Of a DNA stretch of 64,000 nt, positions 1 to 9,260 are shown one piece after another (positions within the stretch are counted from its first letter, which is position 1; each line of letters starts with the position of its first letter). The position numbers and the translations under genes are program-made. This stretch comes from Paenibacillus sp. D2_2 (GTDB lineage Bacteria > Bacillota > Bacilli > Paenibacillales > Paenibacillaceae). Below the pieces are notes generated by a model that was given only the letters and a program-made list of their open reading frames with translations, was not told the DNA's origin and made no database searches. The DNA is taken from NCBI RefSeq assembly GCF_031199965.1, contig NZ_CP133605.1, forward strand, positions 4,752,501 through 4,816,500, read 5' to 3'.

Positions 1-172
1 ATAAAATGCTCTATCCTGACGTCATCTTCCAGATCATTACAGACAGCTATGATTAACAAATCATAGTCATTAGGCAATGGAGAATGGCGTTCCCCGCTAT
101 GACGATAGCCTATAGCTCCGATTGCCCAGGGCAATGATCTGTATCCGGAAAAGAAAAAATAGTCGGCTCCAC
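1..172 (-). CDS. ygxA: YgxA-like nucleotidyltransferase-fold protein, 5' part only
   Basis: The gene runs off the left edge, so only its N-terminal part is visible. Reading leftwards, a GTG at 172 is preceded by a clear AGGAGG five bases upstream. The codons then give a short lead-in and, after about residue 15, a segment containing GAIGYRHSGERH and NDYDLLIIAV, which resembles the nucleotide-transferase-like core of Bacillus YgxA. The lead-in and this segment are in different frames; one extra base in the three-C run at 125-127 would join them. Position next to ygzB and near perR matches the Bacillus ygxA-ygzB-perR neighbourhood, which is the main reason for the name. Function in YgxA itself is unproven. 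Confidence 0.5.
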
Positions 173-246
173 AGTATCCTCCTACCTTGGCGTATCCCTG
201 CCAATTCGATATAATATAGTTCTACACCACATTCAAGTTTCCTTCT

Positions 247-270
247 TGTGAGGTTGTTCAAAAAGTTCGC
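247..270 (+). repeat. End fragment of the dispersed intergenic repeat
   Basis: The string GAGGTTGTTCAAAAAGT matches the left terminus of the repeat whose long copies are at 3213, 5468, 39640 and 42682. Only about 24 bases are present, between ygxA and ygzB. Confidence 0.5.
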
Positions 271-330
271 ATCACTCAACTCTTTCATCTATATAATTCA
301 AATTTAAAATAAGAATAGAGGTTGCTGCCT

Positions 331-708
331 ATGTTTTTCAAATCCAGTAAAATTAACGAATTCCGCTTATGGGGTCTACTTCTGACGATGATCGGAATGG
401 GGCTTATGGTGCTAGGTACAGCTGGTATTGTCTTTTGGGGACAATCTGGCAAGATCATCGCTGGTATTGGCCTCGCCATCGGGCTGATCGCCATGCTGGC
501 TAGTCTGGCGATTTATTTCTGGGCCGGAATGCTCTCAACCTCCGCTGTACAGTTAGAATGCCCAGAATGCCATAAATTAACGAAAATGCTTGGCAAGACT
601 GACCGCTGCATGTTCTGCAAGACAATTCTAACCCGCGATCCTGAGCAGGCGACAATTACTGCTGAAGAACTGGAGCAGCAAGCAACCGTGTCCACCATGA
701 ATGAATAA
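331..708 (+). CDS. ygzB: YgzB-like membrane zinc-ribbon protein (DUF2614)
   Basis: The 125-residue protein has two hydrophobic segments (about residues 13-36 and 42-64) followed by a cytosolic-type zinc ribbon with CPEC about residue 70 and CMFC about residue 87. This architecture and length match the YgzB/DUF2614 family. The ATG at 331 is chosen because AGAGG sits nine bases upstream; an in-frame TTG at 322 would overlap that site. The acidic glutamine-rich tail is poorly conserved. It is divergent from ygxA, and perR lies 2 kb away, as in Bacillus. The biological role of the family is unknown. A strong hairpin terminator follows. Confidence 0.85.
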   Translation: MFFKSSKINEFRLWGLLLTMIGMGLMVLGTAGIVFWGQSGKIIAGIGLAIGLIAMLASLAIYFWAGMLSTSAVQLECPECHKLTKMLGKTDRCMFCKTILTRDPEQATITAEELEQQATVSTMNE

Positions 709-737
709 GACACAACTAGAACATACATAATATTCAC

Positions 738-788
738 AAAAAAAGGACCATCATCTTCGCGCCTCAAGCGGAAGGGATGGTCCTTTTT
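738..788. terminator. Bidirectional terminator between ygzB and the GH18 gene
   Basis: AAAAAGGACCATC at 740-752 pairs with GATGGTCCTTTTT at 776-788. The A and T runs on both sides make it able to stop the convergent genes on either strand. Confidence 0.85.
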
Positions 789-847
789 CAATCTTGTTAC
801 ATAACTTATGGCAGGAGTATTAGCCTTGGACTCGCCTCACTCCTGAT

Positions 848-2589
848 TTATTTGGTCTGAGTTATTTCCTTCAACGCCTCCCAGGCCTTGTCCGATGCAA
901 AGCTACGATTCCAGGAAGCAACTCCCCCCAGATTGAGAGACTGAATCAACTTCACCCTCGCCTGCAATGATACTTCATCCTCAAGCCATATCCGGTACCG
1001 TACTTGGTCTTCTGTATACTCTACATAGTTCTGTCCGGCTTCCTCCGAGAATACAGGCTTCAACTTCTTCTCCTCAATGATCTTCTGCGCCTTGGTCATG
1101 CCAATCGCCTTCGACTTCACTTCTACCTTGCCATCCTTTTCTGTCTCCGACCACACCCGAGTGTATAGTGGTACAGCAAGAATCAGCTTCTCAGGTGGCA
1201 CATTATCCTCATCGAGAATCCGTCTAGCCGAAGACGCTGTCCACGATAACGAAGCCACAGAGCCTGCCACAGGACTGGCGGCCCAATGTTCGTCATATGC
1301 CATCAGAATCAGGTAATCTACAATCTCACCAAGCGATTTTCGATCCAGGAATGCGGACCACATCTCACTGTTCGATTTTGGTGTTACATCGATCGAGACA
1401 ACAAGACCATATTCTTCGGCAAGAGGACGAAGTTCCCTCATAAATTGAGTCAGATTGTCCCCGTCCTTGGTATATACATTTTCATAATCAATGTTAATCC
1501 CATCAAGATCATACAATTTTGCATATTGCAGCATTTGCAGGATCGTCGTCATACGGTTCTCAAAGCTGGCTAGCGCCGCCGAGGTCACCTCGGGATCGAA
1601 GCTATTATTGAATAAGCCCCATACCTGCATGCCTCGCCCATGAGCCCATCTTACATAATTCATATCCGCCTTACTCTTTACATTGCCATCTCCATCGATC
1701 AGTGAGAACCATGTGGGGCTTACCACATTTACTCCTGGCATTTCTCCGATATTCGCCGGCTTAGGTGCAACTTCATATACCGCTTCCCAAGTCAGGTTCA
1801 CCGGCTTAGATTTCCATTTCTGCTTGGCTGGCGACAGTTCTTCCACTACCTTCGGGATATCCACCGACTCACCAATCGCTACATGCTTGGCTTGTAAATA
1901 ACCGGTATAGCCATTATCCAACTGTACATGATACCAGTTCTCCACGTCCTCCAATATACGAAATTTCGTACCTGGCTTCACGTCCGCCACGATCGGCTTA
2001 TGAATGTTCGGTTCCTCACGCAGAGGGAATTTCAAGCTATCCTTTGACTTGGACGGGCCTGATACCTCACCCTTCTGGACATTCTCCCTGCTGTATACAG
2101 CAGGACGGCTCCGGAGGCCGCATCTTCATGAAGCTCTATGCCATACAGCTCCTTAAGCAAATGGACGGGCAAATACAACACTCCATCCTTCTCCACAGGT
2201 GAGAACTGCAATTTTATCGGTTTATTGTTGATCTTCGCCATCTTCTCGTCTGCCTTCAGAAAGACCAGCTTCTTAGGAGTCGTTAAAATAACTGATTTGC
2301 TCTCTTCCTCATAGCGAATATGTGGATCAACAATCTCTTGAATCACTGGTAAAGGAAGCATGAGTGCATCCTCTGAACCTAAAGCGGAATAATCCATAAC
2401 TACTCCATCATAGAAGATAGGCTTTTCAAATTTCCCCTTCCAATCCAGGTCAACATGCTGACGATTCGGTAAAAATTGCGAAGAGACCAAATAAACGCCA
2501 ACAACAATAAAAATGAGTCCAAATAGCCATTTTACGCCACGTCTTTTTCGCCTTCTACCTCCGTAATATGCGCTTCTTGTGCTCTTCAA
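848..2589 (-). pseudogene. GH18 glycosidase with SH3 and copper-amine-oxidase-like N-terminal domain, frameshifted
   Basis: As sequenced this is two overlapping frames, but they form one natural protein of about 580 residues. A TTG at 2589 with GGAGG upstream starts a short basic stretch and one membrane anchor (VKWLFGLIFIVVGVYLVS), then a stalk-like domain with LPVHLLKELYGI, typical of copper amine oxidase N-terminal-like folds. The frame then runs to an early stop at 2032. Adding one base at the GGG of 2086-2088 joins it to an SH3 domain (WYHVQLDNGYTGYL) and a glycoside hydrolase 18 barrel. The barrel carries DGINIDYENV, the family's catalytic acid motif in its YaaH-type form. Such proteins act on peptidoglycan or chitin-like glycans at the cell surface, often in spores. 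It lies 110 bp downstream of perR with no terminator seen. Confidence 0.8.
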
Positions 2590-2698
2590 CTAATAGTACC
2601 TCCGTTAAGTTAATAGTACGTGTTCCAACCTCTAATAAAATAAAAACGTGGAGGATCCCCAAAGGAACCCTGCACGTTCTCTCAAACATCAGGTAAAA

Positions 2699-3124
2699 TC
2701 AATGATTACGGCAATCCTTACATACGCCGTGTAGCTCCAATCGGTGCCCATGTACTTCAAAACCGGTCAATTCTTCGGCCTTACGCTCTACTTCTTCAAG
2801 CGAAGGGTAATTGAAGTCTTCGATTTTTCCACATTTCTCACAAACAATATGATAGTGATTCGAAACATCGGCATCAAAACGGCTTGAGCTATCGCCATAC
2901 GTCAGCTCTCTGACCAAGCCAGCCTCAATGAACATTTTCAGGTTGTTATATACCGTCGCCACGCTCATATTCGGAAAACGCGGTTCCAGTGCTCGGTAAA
3001 TCTCATCCGCGGTCGGATGTCCCATCGTATCGAGAAGATAACTAAGGATGGCATGACGTTGCGGCGTAATGCGGACACCGTTCAATTTCAGTTGTTCTAA
3101 AGCATGCTGAACGCGCGAAGCCAT
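2699..3124 (-). CDS. perR: PerR peroxide-sensing metalloregulator (Fur family)
   Basis: The 141-residue protein has the winged-helix N-terminus containing GVRITPQRHAIL and PNMSVATVYNNL, nearly identical to Bacillus PerR. The regulatory metal ligands are visible: HPTADEIY, SRFDADVSNHYH and the aspartate in IEDFNYP, where PerR typically has Asp rather than the Fur residue. Two CxxC pairs (CEKC, CKDC) make the structural zinc site. PerR with Fe(II) represses oxidative-stress genes and is inactivated by H2O2 through histidine oxidation. ATG 3124 is preferred, with AGGCGG nine bases upstream, over the GTG at 3133. A sigma-A-type promoter lies just upstream. Identification as PerR rather than Fur or Zur rests on these residues and the ygzB/ygxA context. 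Confidence 0.93.
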   Translation of the reverse strand: MASRVQHALEQLKLNGVRITPQRHAILSYLLDTMGHPTADEIYRALEPRFPNMSVATVYNNLKMFIEAGLVRELTYGDSSSRFDADVSNHYHIVCEKCGKIEDFNYPSLEEVERKAEELTGFEVHGHRLELHGVCKDCRNH

Positions 3125-3173
3125 TATGTCCACCGCCTTTTTGATAGTGCAGAAGAACTAACCCTGCAATGTT

Positions 3174-3203
3174 ATTGTACTTTTAGGTTAAAACGTTTGT
3201 CAA
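3174..3203 (-). promoter_or_regulatory. Probable sigma-A promoter of perR
   Basis: On the minus strand TTGACA (3203-3198) is followed after 18 bases by TACAAT (3179-3174), about 50 bases before the perR start. No canonical PerR box was recognised overlapping it, although perR autoregulation is known in Bacillus. Confidence 0.65.
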
Positions 3204-3212
3204 CGCAACTTT

Positions 3213-3389
3213 AAGAGGTAGCTCAAAAAGTCCGCTTTTGATCACGAAGTAACACTGAGAGCTTATTCGGCATCGAACCTTGAATTCACCCGGACCTTCC
3301 GGTGCTCACGTACCAACTACGTACGCTCCGCTCCTCACGCCCTAGCTTCATCCAACCTTCTCGGTGCTGAAAACCGTACTTTTTGACCT
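3213..3389 (+). repeat. Long copy of dispersed bipartite intergenic repeat
   Basis: The copy begins GAGGTAGCTCAAAAAGTCCG and ends CCGTACTTTTTGACC, so the ends are imperfect inverted repeats. The internal part carries CTTCCGGTGCTCACGTACC and CATCCAACCTTCTCGGTGCT, shared with the copies at 5468, 39640 and 42682. It lies upstream of the perR promoter. No ORF is present. Confidence 0.85.
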
Positions 3390-3399
3390 TACAACTTTA

Positions 3400-3465
3400 A
3401 GAGGTAGCTCAAAAAGTCCGCTTTTGATCACGAAGTAAATCATGGAGCTTCTCGGCATCGAATGC
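3400..3465 (+). repeat. Second, truncated copy of the same repeat in tandem
   Basis: A second left half starts 11 bases after the first copy, with the same CTCAAAAAGTCCGCTTTTGA and CACGAAGTAA, then ends after GGCATCGAAT. The right half is missing. It abuts the 3' end of the DUF4097 gene. Confidence 0.75.
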
Positions 3466-3487
3466 AGATTATTGAAGACTTCCTAGT

Positions 3488-4738
3488 TTATCGTTTATTC
3501 ACAATTAAATCACTGTTGCCTTCTACCTGGATCTCATGATCACCGCTGCCAGTAATGCCGTTAATCTCTTTACCATTTATAGTAAACGGCAGATTACTCG
3601 AAATATTCCCATATCCACTTGAACCCATGATCATATAATCTCCGGATTCAGGCAATGCGAGACTGATCTCTCCTACAGCGCTATATACATTCCAATCCCC
3701 GCCGACTACCGCCGAGGATATTTGAATTTTACCATTAAGCGATTCCGCTTTAAGTTCTTCCGGAACGGTATCAACCTGTAGATTCCCATTCTTGGTCGTA
3801 ACATCAATATTCCCCTGCGAGTTCACAAGTGAAATATTGCCGACCAACGTAGATAACGCCACATCTCCGGCAATCCCTTTAGCTTTGATATTACCGCCTT
3901 GTGTATCCACGTGCGCGTTGCCGAATATCCGATACAACTCCGCACTGCCATTCAGGGTTCTGGCCGAAATATCGCCTACGACATCCCAGAACTTGAAGTT
4001 ACCACCTCCGGTCTGCAGCTTGAATTGATTCATTGCCTGCAGACCGATTAATGTGATAGAGCCGCTGGTCGTACTGACATTGAGATCAAGGAAGCGGTTC
4101 TGCGGAACTACTAGTGTTATATTTACGCGTGGATGGCGTCTACCGCTCTCACCATAGGTATGATCCTTCACAGATAAATCTAAGGTCTTGCCTTCGCTGG
4201 CAACGACAGAAGTATCGTCAGCAATATCCCTCGCCTCTTCCTCAGAGATCTGATCGATCCATACCGTAGATTTAACGATGACTTCATTAATTTCCGCACT
4301 TTTGACATCGATATCTCCGTTCACACCGTTCACCACAATCTTGCTCGTGTCCAGGTCAATAGGAATCTCTACAGTCGGCTTATCTTTCCTATATCCTTCT
4401 TCCCTGCTGAACTCGGCGCCCGCCGAAGCAAGATCAAGACTAACCCGATTCCATAAATGCATATAATGATCCTGCTGCGTAATAGCGAAGATCGCGGCGC
4501 CAATGAACAACGACATGAACAGCCCTTTGAAGTCGACACGCAGTCTGCGGATGGGCTTGCACACCTTCCTCCGGTTCCAGAGCAATACCAGTATGAGCTC
4601 TATTCCGCCGAGCACAAGTAATAGAGGCCACCATGTAAGCAATAACAGCATATAATCTTGTCCACTTTTGACATCGATCCACATGAGAAGAGCAACAGCA
4701 ATCAATAATGAAGAAGCTGTAACCGGCCTGCGCGAAAT
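3488..4738 (-). CDS. DUF4097 putative adhesin-like protein with LiaF-type membrane segment
   Basis: The N-terminus has a LiaI/LiaF-like pair of membrane segments (LLIAVALLMWIDV; TWWPLLLVLGGIELIL) and a third near residue 70. About 300 residues of short beta-strand repeats follow, with recurring GNI, GDI and GSITL turns typical of DUF4097 (YvlB-like) proteins. Such proteins appear in envelope-stress operons; the role is not established. No good ATG exists. A TTG at 4705 has no ribosome site. An in-frame ATT at 4738 lies eight bases after AAGGAAGG and gives a natural-looking start ISRRPVTASSLL, overlapping the upstream gene by 37 bases; I use it, with reservation. The gene is the second of a two-gene unit. 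Confidence 0.72.
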   Translation of the reverse strand: MSRRPVTASSLLIAVALLMWIDVKSGQDYMLLLLTWWPLLLVLGGIELILVLLWNRRKVCKPIRRLRVDFKGLFMSLFIGAAIFAITQQDHYMHLWNRVSLDLASAGAEFSREEGYRKDKPTVEIPIDLDTSKIVVNGVNGDIDVKSAEINEVIVKSTVWIDQISEEEARDIADDTSVVASEGKTLDLSVKDHTYGESGRRHPRVNITLVVPQNRFLDLNVSTTSGSITLIGLQAMNQFKLQTGGGNFKFWDVVGDISARTLNGSAELYRIFGNAHVDTQGGNIKAKGIAGDVALSTLVGNISLVNSQGNIDVTTKNGNLQVDTVPEELKAESLNGKIQISSAVVGGDWNVYSAVGEISLALPESGDYMIMGSSGYGNISSNLPFTINGKEINGITGSGDHEIQVEGNSDLIVNKR

Positions 4739-5307
4739 ATATGGCGCCTTCCTTCCATAACAATCCAGCCAAGACCCGTTAGTATCATAGCTACCGATAC
4801 TGCATAGCTGCCATAGTCCTGAATCAACCCCTCCAGCCAGAACGGCTTCATTCTCAAAATGAAGGCAACGATCCCGCCACTGATCAAAATGATTCCGGTT
4901 AATGCACCTACCTCTGAGCCCAATCCGTCCGTCGCCTCAACCTGCTCCGACGTTTCGCTCTCTTCGCCCCGCTTCAAGCTGGCATTCACATCATCCGTGG
5001 TCTGAAGAACATCATAAATGCTATAGAAATACACAACTGTTACTAACAAGCCGAGTACGAGTAACAGAGGTACATTAATCCTCATATGAGCCGATGAGAA
5101 GTACACGAGAAGAGCCAAATCAATCAGAAAAAAGTCTATAAATAGACTACCTTTTACGAATTTTCGCAAATATAAATGACCAAATCCTGGGAACAGCGCA
5201 GATAACAGACAAGCGATGAATTTTCTTTTGCGGCGCCTTGGCTTATAGCCTCTTGTCTGCGTCTGCTTAATCTCTTCCGGACTTATCAACGAATTTGAGG
5301 GTTCCAT
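4702..5307 (-). CDS. Multi-pass membrane protein, first gene of the DUF4097 unit
   Basis: This 201-residue protein starts at an ATG preceded by GGAGGAG. A basic N-terminus (YKPRRRKRK) leads into a TM2-like segment (LLSALFPGFGHLYLRKF), two more membrane helices, an acidic loop near residue 125, and two further helices including GLGWIVMEG. The GFGHLY pattern is common in small Firmicutes membrane proteins that accompany DUF4097/LiaF-like proteins. Its 3' end overlaps the downstream gene, so the pair is probably translationally coupled. I do not know its function. Confidence 0.75.
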   Translation of the reverse strand: MEPSNSLISPEEIKQTQTRGYKPRRRKRKFIACLLSALFPGFGHLYLRKFVKGSLFIDFFLIDLALLVYFSSAHMRINVPLLLVLGLLVTVVYFYSIYDVLQTTDDVNASLKRGEESETSEQVEATDGLGSEVGALTGIILISGGIVAFILRMKPFWLEGLIQDYGSYAVSVAMILTGLGWIVMEGRRHIFRAGRLQLLHY

Positions 5308-5403
5308 TTCCCCATCTCCTCCCCTCTAGGATTCATTGTAACCGATATACGTTCCCTTGTAATTTAGAATAATCTCTCTATATAAGAAATCCGCCTCATT
5401 TAA

Positions 5404-5447
5404 AAATAGCACCCCTATCCGCCTGACGGCGGACAAGTGTGCTATTT
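5404..5447 (-). terminator. Rho-independent terminator after the GNAT gene
   Basis: On the minus strand AAATAGCACAC and GGTGCTATTTTTA form the outer stem. A TCCGCC/GGCGGA inner stem and a terminal T run complete it. It would end the gatCAB-GNAT transcription unit. Confidence 0.7.
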
Positions 5448-5467
5448 GCAGACTTTTTGACTACAGC

Positions 5468-5658
5468 TATAAGTGCGTGTTCAAAAAGTCCGATTTTCAG
5501 CACCGAGAAGGTTGAATGAAGCTAGGGACTGAGAAGCAGAGCGTAGGCAAAACCTACGTGAGCATCGGAAGGCCCCCGGCTGAATTCAAGATTCAATGTC
5601 GAATATGCTTTCAGTGTTACTTCGGGATCAAAAGCGGACTTTTTGAACTTCCTATATA
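5468..5658 (-). repeat. Long copy of the dispersed repeat, inverted orientation
   Basis: The copy starts AAGTGCGTGTTCAAAAAGTC and ends AAAGCGGACTTTTTGAAC, the reverse order of the copy at 39640. The internal AGCACCGAGAAGGTTG and GAATTCAAGATTC segments match. It sits between the GNAT gene and the terminator. Confidence 0.85.
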
Positions 5659-5670
5659 AATCATCTGTAA

Positions 5671-6162
5671 CTAGCGATTAAGATGGAATAGCGTCAGATC
5701 TACACCTGCCGTCGATCTTACCGTCTCTCCCGGCATGAAACCAAATTTACGGTACAACGCTACGGCCGGAGCATTGAGCGTTCCAGCCGTTACGGTGAAA
5801 TGCCGAATATCATCGTAACGATCGAGAACATAACTAACCAAAGCAGCCCCGATGCCCTCACGCATATGCTCAGGATGTACCATTAACCGCGTGATGGACA
5901 GATGGACAGATGCTTCCGTTGAAATTGAGATCACTCCCAGCAGTTCCCTACCTTCAGCTTCTCCTCCCGACTCGTCCGATTTATACCCATAGAAATCTTC
6001 TCCGCTGCTTCTGATTGAATCGAACGTATCGCGCAGAGGCGGATACGTAGCAAGCCCTATCGCCAATGCCTCTAGACGGTAAGCCGTATGCTGCATGCTC
6101 CATATCTGCTCCACAACGTCCGGATCTTGAAGAGATAACAATCTGATCACACGGCTTCCCAT
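5671..6162 (-). CDS. GNAT-family N-acetyltransferase
   Basis: The 163-residue protein has the acetyl-CoA-binding motif A as VHPEHMREGIGAALV (about residues 100-114). It is followed by the typical C-terminal NAPAVALYRKFGFMPGE. Family members acetylate amines of proteins, metabolites or drugs; the substrate cannot be inferred here. It lies 42 bp downstream of gatB and before a terminator, so it is probably the last gene of that unit. Start choice is open: the ATG at 6162 has little ribosome site, while a GTG four codons later follows AAGGA at suitable spacing. Confidence 0.85.
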   Translation of the reverse strand: MGSRVIRLLSLQDPDVVEQIWSMQHTAYRLEALAIGLATYPPLRDTFDSIRSSGEDFYGYKSDESGGEAEGRELLGVISISTEASVHLSITRLMVHPEHMREGIGAALVSYVLDRYDDIRHFTVTAGTLNAPAVALYRKFGFMPGETVRSTAGVDLTLFHLNR

Positions 6163-6204
6163 CCTTTACGCAGCCCAAATCTAATAACTTCGACAGAGCC
6201 GAGT

Positions 6205-7644
6205 CTATTGCTTCAGCACTTCAACTAACAGCTTGTTCACAAGTCCCGGGTTAGCTTTACCCTTACTCTGTTTCATCACTTGTCCAACTAGGAAGCCTAT
6301 CGCTTTGTCCTTGCCGGCTTGGTAATCCTGTACAGAAGCCGGATTATTTGCTACAACTTCCTGTACGATGGCCAGAATCGCGCCTTCATCGCTAATTTGT
6401 ACAAGACCTTGCTCCTCAACAATTTGTTGTGGGAGCTTACCGCTCTGCAACATCTCTTTGAAGACCGTCTTGGCGATCTTGGAGCTGATTGTACCTTTCT
6501 CAATCAGGTTGACCATCTCGCCGAGCCCCTGACCAGTCAGCTTAACCTCCGCCAATTCCAGGCTATTGCTGTTCAAATAACCAAGCAACTCGCCCATTAT
6601 CCAGTTGGATACCGATTTGGCATCAGAAGTATGCTCCAGACTGCTCTCGAACAGATCCGCGAGCGGTTTTGAAGACGTAATCACCCCGGCATCATAATCC
6701 GGCAAACCATAGTCCTTGGTATAACGCGCCTTGCGGGCATCTGGAAGCTCTGGAATCGACGAACGAATCCGCACCTTCCAGTCCTCATCGATATACAGTT
6801 TAACCAGGTCAGGGTCCGGGAAGTAGCGATAATCATGTGCTTCTTCCTTACCACGCATCGAGAATGTCTTACTCTGGGAATCATCCCAGCGGCGGGTCTC
6901 CTGTACAACTTCCCCACCCTCGTCCAAAATCTCAGCTTGACGATATTGCTCATATTCCAGACCGCGTTGAACACCGCGGAAGGAGTTCATATTCTTCAAT
7001 TCGGCACGAGTCCCGAGTTCCTTCTGACCATGAGGACGAAGACTGATGTTCGCATCACAGCGCATCGAGCCTTCCTCCATTTTCACGTCGGAGACGTCGC
7101 AATACTGCATAATCGCCCGCATCTTCTCCAGATAAGCCTTCGCCTCTTCAGGTGTAGAAAGGTCCGGCTCGGATACGATTTCGACGAGTGGGGTACCGAC
7201 ACGGTTGAAGTCGACCAAGGAGGCATAACCGCCGTCCACATGCGTCAACTTACCTGCATCCTCTTCTAGATGCAGACGAGTAATGCCGATACGCTTCGTA
7301 TATCCATCCACCTCAATGTCGATATAGCCGTTCAATCCGATCGGCTGGTCAAATTGAGAGATTTGATAAGCTTTTGGTGAGTCGGGATAGAAATAGTTCT
7401 TGCGATCAAACTTGCACACATCCCCGATCTCACAATTCAGCGCCATTGCCGCCTTCATGGCATAATCCACCGCCTGGCGGTTCAACACGGGCAACACTCC
7501 GGGATGTCCCAGACAGACCGGACAAGTATGGCTGTTAGGCGGTGCGCCAAATTCCGTAGAGCATCCGCAGAAAATCTTCGATTTCGTATGCAGCTCCACA
7601 TGCACTTCCAGTCCGATCACTGTTTCATATTTAGATGTTGACAT
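6205..7644 (-). CDS. gatB: Glutamyl/aspartyl-tRNA amidotransferase subunit B
   Basis: This is full-length GatB, 479 residues, starting with YETVIGLEVHVELHT and containing CSTEFGAPPNSHTCPVCLG, the zinc-site cysteines. The GatB catalytic barrel is followed by the helical and YqeY-like tail (QVMKQSKGKANPGLVNKLL) that binds tRNA. With GatC and GatA it converts Glu-tRNA(Gln), and Asp-tRNA(Asn) where needed, to the correctly amidated form in the cytosol. AGGAGG lies five bases before the ATG. It is transcribed gatC-gatA-gatB, with a 118-bp gap after gatA that contains degenerate repeat sequence. Confidence 0.97.
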   Translation of the reverse strand: MSTSKYETVIGLEVHVELHTKSKIFCGCSTEFGAPPNSHTCPVCLGHPGVLPVLNRQAVDYAMKAAMALNCEIGDVCKFDRKNYFYPDSPKAYQISQFDQPIGLNGYIDIEVDGYTKRIGITRLHLEEDAGKLTHVDGGYASLVDFNRVGTPLVEIVSEPDLSTPEEAKAYLEKMRAIMQYCDVSDVKMEEGSMRCDANISLRPHGQKELGTRAELKNMNSFRGVQRGLEYEQYRQAEILDEGGEVVQETRRWDDSQSKTFSMRGKEEAHDYRYFPDPDLVKLYIDEDWKVRIRSSIPELPDARKARYTKDYGLPDYDAGVITSSKPLADLFESSLEHTSDAKSVSNWIMGELLGYLNSNSLELAEVKLTGQGLGEMVNLIEKGTISSKIAKTVFKEMLQSGKLPQQIVEEQGLVQISDEGAILAIVQEVVANNPASVQDYQAGKDKAIGFLVGQVMKQSKGKANPGLVNKLLVEVLKQ

Positions 7645-7726
7645 ATCGATCCTCCTGCTAACTTTTGTACTACCTCATCGCGAGATGCGAAGGGCTGTCC
7701 CATCAACTTAAGCGTCTTACCAGATA

Positions 7727-7769
7727 CCATCTCGTGATCAAAGGACGACTTTTAAAACTACCTTATAAG
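7727..7769 (-). repeat. Possible degenerate end of the dispersed repeat
   Basis: CTCGTGATCAAAGGACGACT followed by TTTAAAACTACC resembles the terminal part TTCGTGATCAAAAG...GGACTTTTTGAAC of the long copies, with several mismatches. It lies in the gatA-gatB gap. Confidence 0.35.
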
Positions 7770-9217
7770 GATGGGCGTTGTTTATGATGATCCGTATGTG
7801 CCTCATAAGCATGAGCCACACGCAGAACAGTGCTTTCGTCAAATGCTTTGCCGATAATTTGCATACCGACAGGCATGCCGTCCGCGAAACCACAAGGTAC
7901 GCTCATGGCTGGAACCCCTGCCAAACTTACCGGTATCGTCAAAATATCGTTGAGATACATCGTAAGCGGATCGTCTACCTGAGAACCGATCTGGAAAGCC
8001 GTCGTCGGAGCAGTAGGTCCAATAATGACATCATATTTCTCAAATGTCCGGTCAAAATCCTGTTTGATCAATGTACGAACCTTCTGAGCCTTCAAATAAT
8101 AAGCATCGTAATAACCGGAGCTAAGTGCATAAGTTCCGAGCATAATCCGCCGCTTCACTTCCGCTCCAAAGCCCTGGCTGCGCGAATCCAGATACAGATC
8201 GAGCAGATTGCCGCCTTGCTCCGCACGTACGCCATAACGTACACCATCAAAGCGTGACAGGTTGGATGAGGCTTCCGAGGAGGCTAGCAAGTAATATGCA
8301 GCTACTGCATATTCCGTATGTGGCAGCGATACTTCTTCCCACTCTGCACCAAGGCCTTCCAATACCCGAAGAGCTTCAAGCACAGAAGCCTTGACCTGAG
8401 GGTCGATTCCGTCCAGATATTCCTTCGGTACTGCGATCTTAAGTCCAGAAATCTCGCCGGACAGCGCACTCACATAATCAGGAATGTCCACATTTGCTGA
8501 AGTGGAATCCTTCGCATCATGTCCTGCAATAGCTTGCAACACATAAGCGGCGTCCTCGACATTCTTCGTAATAGGTCCAATCTGATCCAAAGAGGATGCA
8601 AAAGCGACCAGACCGTACCGCGATACGAGTCCATAAGTCGGTTTCAATCCAACGACACCACAGTAAGATGCAGGTTGGCGAATCGATCCCCCGGTATCGG
8701 AACCGAGTGTAAAATAAGCCTCGCCTGCTGCAACGGCCGCAGCCGATCCACCGCTGGAACCACCGGGAACCCGGGTCAAATCCCATGGATTGCGTACCGG
8801 ATGGAAGCTTGAATTTTCATTCGAACCCCCCATAGCGAACTCGTCCATATTCAGCTTACCGATTGTAACAGCTTCGGCCTGCTTCATCTTGGTTACTACC
8901 GTAGCATCATAAATCGGATTATAGTTGGATAGAAATTGGCTCGCACAAGTCGTCCTAAGCCCCTCCGTCACCATATTATCCTTAACACCTACCGGCAGAC
9001 CGAATAGCAATCCTTTAGCCTCTTCGCTACCCAGCTTGTTGTCGAGACGAGCCGCTTCAGCGCGAGCCCCCTCTTCATTTAATGTCAAATAAGCGCCTAC
9101 ACGCTCATCATGCTCCTTAATCCTGGTGAACGCTTCCCCTACCAGATCCGTAACGGACAGCTCCTTCTTACTGAGCTGATTATGTAGTTCCTGCAAGCGC
9201 AAATCAAATAACGTCAC
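7763..9217 (-). CDS. gatA: Glutamyl/aspartyl-tRNA amidotransferase subunit A
   Basis: The 484-residue amidase-signature protein shows the Ser-cisSer-Lys triad context: GLPVGVKDN for the lysine, PGGSSGGSAAAVA for the serine-rich loop, and GSDTGGSIRQPA for the nucleophile. GatA hydrolyses glutamine and passes ammonia to GatB. Length is normal and the sequence is intact. The start is a GTG with AAGGAGGAAG about nine bases upstream. It is the middle gene of gatCAB. Confidence 0.97.
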   Translation of the reverse strand: MTLFDLRLQELHNQLSKKELSVTDLVGEAFTRIKEHDERVGAYLTLNEEGARAEAARLDNKLGSEEAKGLLFGLPVGVKDNMVTEGLRTTCASQFLSNYNPIYDATVVTKMKQAEAVTIGKLNMDEFAMGGSNENSSFHPVRNPWDLTRVPGGSSGGSAAAVAAGEAYFTLGSDTGGSIRQPASYCGVVGLKPTYGLVSRYGLVAFASSLDQIGPITKNVEDAAYVLQAIAGHDAKDSTSANVDIPDYVSALSGEISGLKIAVPKEYLDGIDPQVKASVLEALRVLEGLGAEWEEVSLPHTEYAVAAYYLLASSEASSNLSRFDGVRYGVRAEQGGNLLDLYLDSRSQGFGAEVKRRIMLGTYALSSGYYDAYYLKAQKVRTLIKQDFDRTFEKYDVIIGPTAPTTAFQIGSQVDDPLTMYLNDILTIPVSLAGVPAMSVPCGFADGMPVGMQIIGKAFDESTVLRVAHAYEAHTDHHKQRPSL

Positions 9218-9260
9218 TTCATCTTCCTCCTTCCAAAATTTTCGGGACTATCTACTTCTA

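Noticed and set aside
97..288. 63-codon minus-strand frame at the left edge
   Set aside because: It has no ribosome site and its codons run out of frame with the recognisable YgxA segment; the GTG at 172 explains the coding signal better.
3213..3465. CRISPR-like array of repeated units
   Set aside because: The two units are a long and a truncated copy of a dispersed element, with different lengths and no regular spacers.
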